Below, one piece after another: positions 5,159 to 9,376 of a stretch of 9,376 bases of DNA. A program made the position numbers and the translations under genes. The stretch lies in the NCBI GenBank assembly GCA_033720975.1, contig JAWWBL010000063.1, positions 1 through 9,376 of the forward strand. The letters are read 5' to 3'. A model generated the notes under the pieces. That model did not search any database. It saw only the letters and a program-made list of their open reading frames with translations, and had not been told where the DNA came from. The DNA comes from JAWWBL01 sp033720975 (GTDB lineage: Bacteria; Actinomycetota; Acidimicrobiia; Spongiisociales; ZC4RG35). The stretch's first letter is position 1. Every line of letters starts with the position of its first letter.

Positions 5159-5518
5159 ATGTATCGGAACGGCGCGATCCTGTCCCTGGTCATCGGCTCG
5201 CTGCTGGTGTTCAACCTCGCGTTCACACCGTTCGACAAAGTCATCAACCAGTGGGAGTACGACTCGGATGGGAACCCACATCGGGTCACCATCCAATGCG
5301 ACACGCCCTGGAACCTCGTCGTCAACGACACCTACCTGACTACCGACCCGGCATGGCACGGCTCCCGCTGCCTGCCCTCGGCACGCATCCTCATGATCGA
5401 GGGTGGCATCGTCACCGCTGCCGCGCTGGCACTGGCCTTCCGTGGGTTCCGGAACGGCAAACGCCCGGCGACTAGATCCGTCCGAGAGCTCCCCCAACTG
5501 GAGCGCCTCGACAGCTGA
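5159..5518 (+). CDS. Small two-helix membrane protein with a paired-Cys outer loop (paralog 2)
   Basis: Tandem paralog of the gene ending at 5060, of unknown function. The 119 residues have helix 1 at about 5-23, an outer loop with Cys47 and Cys71, helix 2 at about 77-95, then a basic tail (RGFRNGKR) and TRSVRELPQLERL. The cysteine spacing of 24 is the same as in the first copy. So are the motifs PFDKVINQWEYD, the V-x-I-x-C strand and DPAWHGSRC. The gap from the first gene is 98 bases and holds its own -10-like element, so the two genes may be separately transcribed. A 14-base-pair hairpin closes the unit 8 bases after the stop. The loop may sense or bind something outside the membrane; that is only a guess. 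Confidence 0.75.
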   Translation: MYRNGAILSLVIGSLLVFNLAFTPFDKVINQWEYDSDGNPHRVTIQCDTPWNLVVNDTYLTTDPAWHGSRCLPSARILMIEGGIVTAAALALAFRGFRNGKRPATRSVRELPQLERLDS

Positions 5519-5526
5519 CCTCCCGA

Positions 5527-5561
5527 GCGTGTGCAGCCGCCGCTGGCGCGGCTGCACACGC
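5527..5561 (+). terminator. Strong hairpin terminator after the paralog pair
   Basis: A perfect 14-base-pair stem is formed by GCGTGTGCAGCCGC (5527-5540) and GCGGCTGCACACGC (5548-5561), with the 7-base loop CGCTGGC. It starts 8 bases after the stop codon and precedes the iron operon promoter. No T-run follows, as is common for high-GC actinobacterial terminators. It probably insulates the iron operon. Confidence 0.75.
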
Positions 5562-5580
5562 CCACCGGCGACACCTGATA

Positions 5581-5606
5581 ATTTGCACTACCGCCATAGT
5601 GCTAAT
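5581..5606. promoter_or_regulatory. Imperfect palindrome 1, candidate operator of the iron uptake operon
   Basis: The arms ATTTGCACTA (5581-5590) and TAGTGCTAAT (5597-5606) pair at 9 of 10 positions around CCGCCA. The site covers the -35 to -10 interval of the likely promoter, so a bound dimer would block RNA polymerase. It does not match the IdeR/DtxR consensus that I know. A metal-responsive regulator is inferred from the downstream genes. Confidence 0.55.
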
Positions 5607-5611
5607 ACATT
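5583..5611 (+). promoter_or_regulatory. Candidate promoter of the iron uptake operon
   Basis: TTGCAC (5583-5588) and TACATT (5606-5611) are separated by 17 bases. Transcription would start near 5618, inside the second palindrome. The region is locally AT-rich compared with its surroundings, as expected of a promoter. The elements are only moderate matches to consensus. Confidence 0.45.
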
Positions 5612-5616
5612 TTCGG

Positions 5617-5636
5617 ATCGTTAGGTACCGAACGAT
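5617..5636. promoter_or_regulatory. Palindrome 2, candidate second operator at the transcription start
   Basis: The 20-base sequence ATCGTTAGGTACCGAACGAT is self-complementary at 9 of 10 pairs with GGTACC at its centre. It includes TTAGGT, the half-site word of DtxR/IdeR boxes, but without their normal central spacing, so the match is suggestive only. It sits at the predicted transcription start, 18 bases before the GTG start of the binding protein. Confidence 0.55.
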
Positions 5637-5654
5637 TTTCTCGGAGAACCCTCA

Positions 5655-6635
5655 GTGAACCGACTCACTGCCCTCATTGCCATCACCGCTTTGGCCGCAG
5701 TCTCGTGTGCCCAGGCTGACAGCGGACCCCTGGTCATCTACTCGGGTCGAAGCCAGGAGCTGGTCCAGCCTCTCATCGACCAGTTCGAGGCCGAGACCGG
5801 CATCGAGGTCGATGTCCGGTATGCGGGCTCCACCGACCTCGCCGCCACCCTCCTCCAGGAAGGAGAGTCGAGCGACGCCGACGTCTTCTTCGCCCAGGAC
5901 CCGGCTTCACTCGGTTCGGTGGGGGATCTCCTCGCCACGCTCCCCGAGGAAACGCTGTCCAAGGTGAGTCCGGCGTTCGCCGACCGTGGAGGCCGATGGG
6001 TGGGTACGTCGGGACGCGTGCGAGCATTCGTCTACAACACCTCGATCGAGACTGACCTGCCCCAGAGCATCGATGACCTTACAGACCCCCGCTGGGCAGG
6101 CCAGGTTGGGTTCGCTCCGACCAACGGTTCGTTCCTGGCATTCGTCGCCGCCATGGTCTTGGAGCGTGGCGAGGACCAGACCGCCGAATGGCTCCGAGGT
6201 TTCGCGGCCAACAACCCTCTCGAGTATCCAAACAACAGCTCGATCGTCACCGCGACGGACAATTCCGAGGTGAACGCCGGGCTGGTCAATCACTACTACC
6301 TGCTCAGGCTGCAAGCAGAGGGTGCAGGCCAGAACGCCGAGAACTGGTTCATTCCGGCAGGAGACGTAGGGTCGCTGGTTATGCCTGCCGGTGTAGGGAT
6401 ACTCGGGTCATCCGACATGGCCGGGGAGGCACGGCGCTTCGTCGACTTCCTCCTCTCCCATACCGCGCAGACCTACTTCGCGACCGAGACGTTCGAATTC
6501 CCCTTGATCGACGGCGTCAGCCCAGCAGCCGGACTGCCCGAGCTCTCTGAGATCAACGCACCTGACATCGACCTGTCCGCGCTGGCCGACGCCCTTCCGA
6601 TCGCAACACGGCTCGTCCTCGAGGTCATGGGCTAG
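5655..6635 (+). CDS. fbpA: Ferric iron ABC transporter substrate-binding lipoprotein (FbpA/FutA type)
   Basis: This extracytoplasmic binding protein captures Fe3+ (or a simple chelate) and delivers it to the permease encoded next. The 326 residues begin with a lipoprotein signal peptide of 17 residues and a lipobox-like AAVSC (Cys18), with Ala at the -3 position. The mature part starts PLVIYSGRSQELVQPLIDQF, the usual opening of this family. It holds the NHYY motif with Tyr214-Tyr215, the paired iron-ligating tyrosines of FbpA-type proteins. GFAPTNGSFLAFVAAM (152-167) is also typical. Start: GTG at 5655 with GGAG 8 bases upstream (5643-5646). It is first in the operon, 6 bases ahead of the permease, and sits behind two palindromes. 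The alternative is a different oxyanion or metal ligand; the Tyr pair favours iron. Confidence 0.9.
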   Translation: MNRLTALIAITALAAVSCAQADSGPLVIYSGRSQELVQPLIDQFEAETGIEVDVRYAGSTDLAATLLQEGESSDADVFFAQDPASLGSVGDLLATLPEETLSKVSPAFADRGGRWVGTSGRVRAFVYNTSIETDLPQSIDDLTDPRWAGQVGFAPTNGSFLAFVAAMVLERGEDQTAEWLRGFAANNPLEYPNNSSIVTATDNSEVNAGLVNHYYLLRLQAEGAGQNAENWFIPAGDVGSLVMPAGVGILGSSDMAGEARRFVDFLLSHTAQTYFATETFEFPLIDGVSPAAGLPELSEINAPDIDLSALADALPIATRLVLEVMG

Positions 6636-6641
6636 CGACAG

Positions 6642-8237
6642 GTGACCGCCGGTCCTGCCATCGCACCCCCGGTGACGGGGCCGGCAACCGAGACACCTCG
6701 ACGGTCCAGCCGGGGCTGGTGGATCGCGGCCGGGGTGGTGATCCTTCCCACCCTCCTCGCCCCCATCAGCCTGGCATGGCAGGTGGTGGCAAGGGGGACC
6801 GGCCCGACCGTTTCAAGCACCCGCCTCATCGAGTTGGCCGTCAACACGCTTGGCCTGGCTGTGGCGGTGACCGCCACGGCATTGGCAATTGGAACCCTCA
6901 CTGCATGGCTGACCTCGCGTAACGACCTTCCTGGACGGCGCGTCTGGAGGATCGCCGCGGCCCTTCCGCTGGTCGTCCCCTCCTACGTCGCCGCCCTCAC
7001 CATCATCGGGGCGACCGGGCCGGCCGGGCTGGTGGCCCGGTGGCTCGGGGTCACGGTGACCATCCCCTACGGGTTCGTCGGGGCATGGATCGCACTGTCC
7101 GTGTTCCTGGCACCCATGGCCCACCTCATCGTCACCCCGGCCCTCGGGTTGATCGACCCGGCCACAGAGGAGGCAGCGACCGGCCTGGGTGCCTCCAGGC
7201 GCCGGGTGTTCTTCACCATCACCCTTCCCCAGCTTCGCCCCGCCCTGGTCTCTGCGGGGCTCATGGTCGGGCTTTACACGATCAGCGACTTCGGAGCTGT
7301 CTCACTGATCCGCTTCGACACCTTCACTCGGGTCATCTACACCCTTTACGAGGGTCAAATCGACCGGCGCCCCGCCGCGGCCCTCTCCCTGCTGTTGATG
7401 GTTGTCGCCATCGCCATCCTGGCGATCGAGCGCCGCACCCGCACTCGTGCCGGCTACCACCTCACCCGAACCAAGCGGTTGCGCCGCCTCACCAAACTTG
7501 GCCTGAGCGGCAAAGCCATTTCAACACTGTTTCTAACCAGCTACGTCGTCGTCGCCCTGGTGTTGCCAGTCACCGTCCTCGTGTTCTGGATGCGACGCAG
7601 CGTCGCCGCCGGGCAGGACCTCGGGATCGTCTGGAGCGAAACCTCGCGCTCCCTACTGATCGCGGTCGTTGCTGCCGGCGTGGCCGCCCTGGCCTCCCTT
7701 CCCACGGCCATGGTGACCACATGGAGGCGCGCCCGCCTCTCGACCCTGGCAGAGTCGGCCACCTGGGCAATCTACGCCCTCCCTCACATCACAGTCGGTG
7801 TGGCGCTGGTCGGATTCGCCCTCGACTGGTTCCGGCCGCTTTACCAGACGGTGGGGGTGCTGCTGCTTGCCTACCTGTCGATGTTCCTTGCACAATCGGT
7901 ATCGAGCACTCAAGACGCCCTGCGAAGGGCCAGCCCCGATCTGGAGCAGGCTTCGCGCGGGCTCGGAGTTGGGCCCCTGGGGACTCTGCGACGGGTGATC
8001 GGTCCTATTGCTCGCCCCGGCCTCCTCGCCGGGAGCGCACTGGTCTACCTATCCGTCCTCAAGGAGCTTCCAGCGACGCTCCTACTACGGCCAAACGGGT
8101 TCGACACTCTCGCCATCCGGGTCTGGAGCGCCACGGGAGAAGGGTTCTACGGGCGGGCCAGCGCGGCCGCACTTGCCCTGCTCGCGGTGGCGATCGTGCC
8201 ACTCTTGGTCCTCACATACCGTGACTTCAGCAACTGA
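6642..8237 (+). CDS. fbpB: Ferric iron ABC transporter permease, fused two-domain type (FbpB)
   Basis: This membrane channel subunit of the iron importer has two BPD_transp_1 domains in one chain, as is usual for FbpB. Across 531 residues there are about 12 hydrophobic helices. Domain 1 spans about 60-262 and carries the EAA coupling loop EEAATGLGASRRRVFFTITLP (177-197). Domain 2 spans about 295-525 and carries the second loop EQASRGLGVGPLGTLRRV (435-452). The segment at 263-290 between them is strongly basic and cytoplasmic. The GTG at 6642 starts 6 bases after the binding-protein stop without a strong ribosome binding site. The end overlaps the ATPase gene by 17 bases, indicating coupled translation. 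The first 24 residues are Pro/Thr-rich and unstructured before helix 1. Confidence 0.92.
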   Translation: MTAGPAIAPPVTGPATETPRRSSRGWWIAAGVVILPTLLAPISLAWQVVARGTGPTVSSTRLIELAVNTLGLAVAVTATALAIGTLTAWLTSRNDLPGRRVWRIAAALPLVVPSYVAALTIIGATGPAGLVARWLGVTVTIPYGFVGAWIALSVFLAPMAHLIVTPALGLIDPATEEAATGLGASRRRVFFTITLPQLRPALVSAGLMVGLYTISDFGAVSLIRFDTFTRVIYTLYEGQIDRRPAAALSLLLMVVAIAILAIERRTRTRAGYHLTRTKRLRRLTKLGLSGKAISTLFLTSYVVVALVLPVTVLVFWMRRSVAAGQDLGIVWSETSRSLLIAVVAAGVAALASLPTAMVTTWRRARLSTLAESATWAIYALPHITVGVALVGFALDWFRPLYQTVGVLLLAYLSMFLAQSVSSTQDALRRASPDLEQASRGLGVGPLGTLRRVIGPIARPGLLAGSALVYLSVLKELPATLLLRPNGFDTLAIRVWSATGEGFYGRASAAALALLAVAIVPLLVLTYRDFSN

Positions 8238-9246
8238 CCAACTGATTATCCGGGCGCGAGGCCTGACTCGCTCCTACGGGAGTGCCATAGCGCTCGACGA
8301 CTTCAACCTCGACGTGTGGAAGGGCGGGATGGTGACCCTGCTCGGCCCGTCGGGTTGTGGGAAGACCACGGCGCTGCGGGTGATTGCTGGGTTCGAGACC
8401 GCCAATGGCACAGTGGACATCAGAGGGCGCAGGGTTCTCGGGGACGGTGTGTTCGTGCCCCCTGAGGAGCGCCGGGTAGGAATGGTGTTCCAGGACTATG
8501 CGCTGTTCCCTCACATGAACGTACAGGCGAATGTCGGTTACGGGTTGAAGGGTCGGGACCGAAACATCCGGGTCGGCCAGGTCCTAGAACTGGTCGGGAT
8601 GAGCAGGCTCGGGAATCGGATGCCGACCGAGCTCTCCGGTGGTCAGCAGCAGCGGGTCGCGCTGGCCCGGGCCCTGGCGCCCGAACCCGACGTCATCCTC
8701 CTCGACGAGCCGTTCTCCAACCTCGACGCCTCGCTGCGCGACCGGGTGCGACGCGAGCTCAAGTCGATCCTGACCGAAGCCCGGACCACGGCGGTGCTGG
8801 TGACTCACGACCAGGAGGAGGCGCTGGCCACTTCGGACCTCGTTGCGGTGATGTTTCGAGGCCGGGTGATCCAGGTGGACTCTCCGGCCCGGCTCTACTC
8901 CAATCCGGCCGATCCCTGGATCGCGGAGTTCCTTGGTGACGCCGACGTGATCCCGGCCACCGCGCACCGCGGGTACGCCGATACTCCGCTCGGTCGCTTC
9001 AAGACAGACCTCAAGGGCCCCGTTGCGGTGGTGGTTCGACCGGAGGACGTCCAGCTGTCGATCGGCGAGGCACCGAACGCAGTCGTGGCCAACACCGAGT
9101 TCTTCGGACACGACCAGCTGATAACTGTCGCTTTCTCCGGCGGGCTCCGGGTCAGGTCCCGGATCGGTCCGAGACCGTCGTACTCCCCGGGCGACAACGT
9201 CAGGGCCAGGGCGATCGACGCCCGCGTATTCGGGCGGGCCTCGTAG
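8221..9246 (+). CDS. fbpC: Ferric iron ABC transporter ATP-binding protein (FbpC)
   Basis: This ATPase powers the iron importer. The 341 residues contain Walker A GPSGCGKTT (42-50), the Q-loop Gln91 (VFQDYALFPHMN), the signature LSGGQQQR (138-145), Walker B VILLDEP (158-164), the D-loop NLDA and the switch His196 (VTHDQEEA). After about residue 240 comes a C-terminal TOBE-type regulatory domain with VVVRPEDVQL. The length matches FbpC/CysA/MalK-type ATPases. The open frame reaches back to 8008, but that part lies inside the permease. I chose GTG at 8221 because the protein then begins directly with the usual LIIRARGLTRSYG opening. It overlaps the permease end by 17 bases. The next gene starts 2 bases after the stop. 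Confidence 0.93.
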   Translation: MTSATDQLIIRARGLTRSYGSAIALDDFNLDVWKGGMVTLLGPSGCGKTTALRVIAGFETANGTVDIRGRRVLGDGVFVPPEERRVGMVFQDYALFPHMNVQANVGYGLKGRDRNIRVGQVLELVGMSRLGNRMPTELSGGQQQRVALARALAPEPDVILLDEPFSNLDASLRDRVRRELKSILTEARTTAVLVTHDQEEALATSDLVAVMFRGRVIQVDSPARLYSNPADPWIAEFLGDADVIPATAHRGYADTPLGRFKTDLKGPVAVVVRPEDVQLSIGEAPNAVVANTEFFGHDQLITVAFSGGLRVRSRIGPRPSYSPGDNVRARAIDARVFGRAS

Positions 9247-9248
9247 CA

Positions 9249-9376
9249 ATGGATGTCGTTCTGTCAGCAGTCGCCGCTGCCGCTGCCACCCTTTTCGCCA
9301 TGGATCTGTGGAGGGACTACTCCCGCCGGCCCCGGCCACACATCGCCGCCTATGCCACCGGCATGGCAATGTTCGC
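9249..9376 (+). CDS. N-terminal part of a predicted multi-pass membrane protein
   Basis: Only the first 42 codons are in the window. The ATG at 9249 begins 2 bases after the ATPase stop, so the gene is almost certainly co-transcribed with the iron transporter. The visible part has a hydrophobic helix (VVLSAVAAAAATLFAMDLW), the basic stretch RDYSRRPRPH, and the beginning of a second hydrophobic segment. The RRPRPH-then-helix pattern is familiar from uncharacterised actinobacterial polytopic membrane proteins. Whether it takes part in iron uptake cannot be judged from this fragment. Confidence 0.7.
   Translation, partial: MDVVLSAVAAAAATLFAMDLWRDYSRRPRPHIAAYATGMAMF

Noticed and set aside
5519..5654. 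Riboswitch or small RNA in the leader of the iron operon
   Set aside because: The strong hairpin lies before the promoter and right after the previous gene, so it is a terminator; the remaining leader is too short for a known riboswitch.
7040..8224. Open frame of 394 codons on plus within the permease gene
   Set aside because: Out of frame with a clear permease; its Arg/Pro/His-rich product is typical of a shadow frame.
8584..9369. Open frame of 261 codons on minus opposite the ATPase
   Set aside because: Antisense to an ATPase with all motifs intact; no domain recognisable.

Overview
The window is GC-rich and densely coded. Several genes have GTG starts or leaderless-looking starts, and gene ends overlap. 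The overall look is that of a high-GC actinobacterium. The nuoA/nuoB type, the actinobacterial style of the DUF402 protein and the 'RRPRPH' start of the last membrane protein fit Actinomycetota, perhaps class Acidimicrobiia. The taxonomic placement is inference from gene style, not from a database search.

Layout. Positions 1-664 (minus) hold the start of a respiratory complex I operon: nuoA, then nuoB, which runs off the left edge. Divergent from it, 750-1826 (plus) encodes an alkaline-phosphatase-superfamily phosphodiesterase. It converges on a CPA2-type cation/proton antiporter with a TrkA-N domain (1986-3551, minus). The gap between these two converging genes is filled by GC-rich double-hairpin repeats. 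Next is a small DUF559 (Vsr-like, PD-(D/E)xK) endonuclease gene (3614-3964, minus) that is boxed in by repeats of the same architecture. A DUF402 (FomD/Ntdp-like) nucleotide-phosphate hydrolase follows (4102-4620, minus). Divergent from that are two tandem, paralogous small two-helix membrane proteins (4692-5060 and 5159-5518, plus), closed by a strong hairpin terminator.

The right third (5655-9376, plus) is a ferric-iron-type ABC uptake operon. It encodes a lipoprotein binding protein with a Tyr-Tyr iron-binding dyad, a fused double-domain permease and an ATPase, with tight or overlapping junctions. The 5' part of a multi-pass membrane protein gene follows. Two imperfect palindromes at the operon's promoter are good candidates for a metal-responsive repressor site.

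The most unusual part is 3577-4101: a roughly 0.5 kb cassette made of the DUF559 gene plus terminal double-hairpin repeats. Its outer ends are inverted repeats. It sits exactly between the stop codon of the DUF402 gene and the promoter of the antiporter, and more copies of the repeat lie alone at 1845-1983. This resembles the REP/RAYT arrangement, in which palindromic repeats are spread by a dedicated nuclease, but with a Vsr-like enzyme. That functional link is inference.
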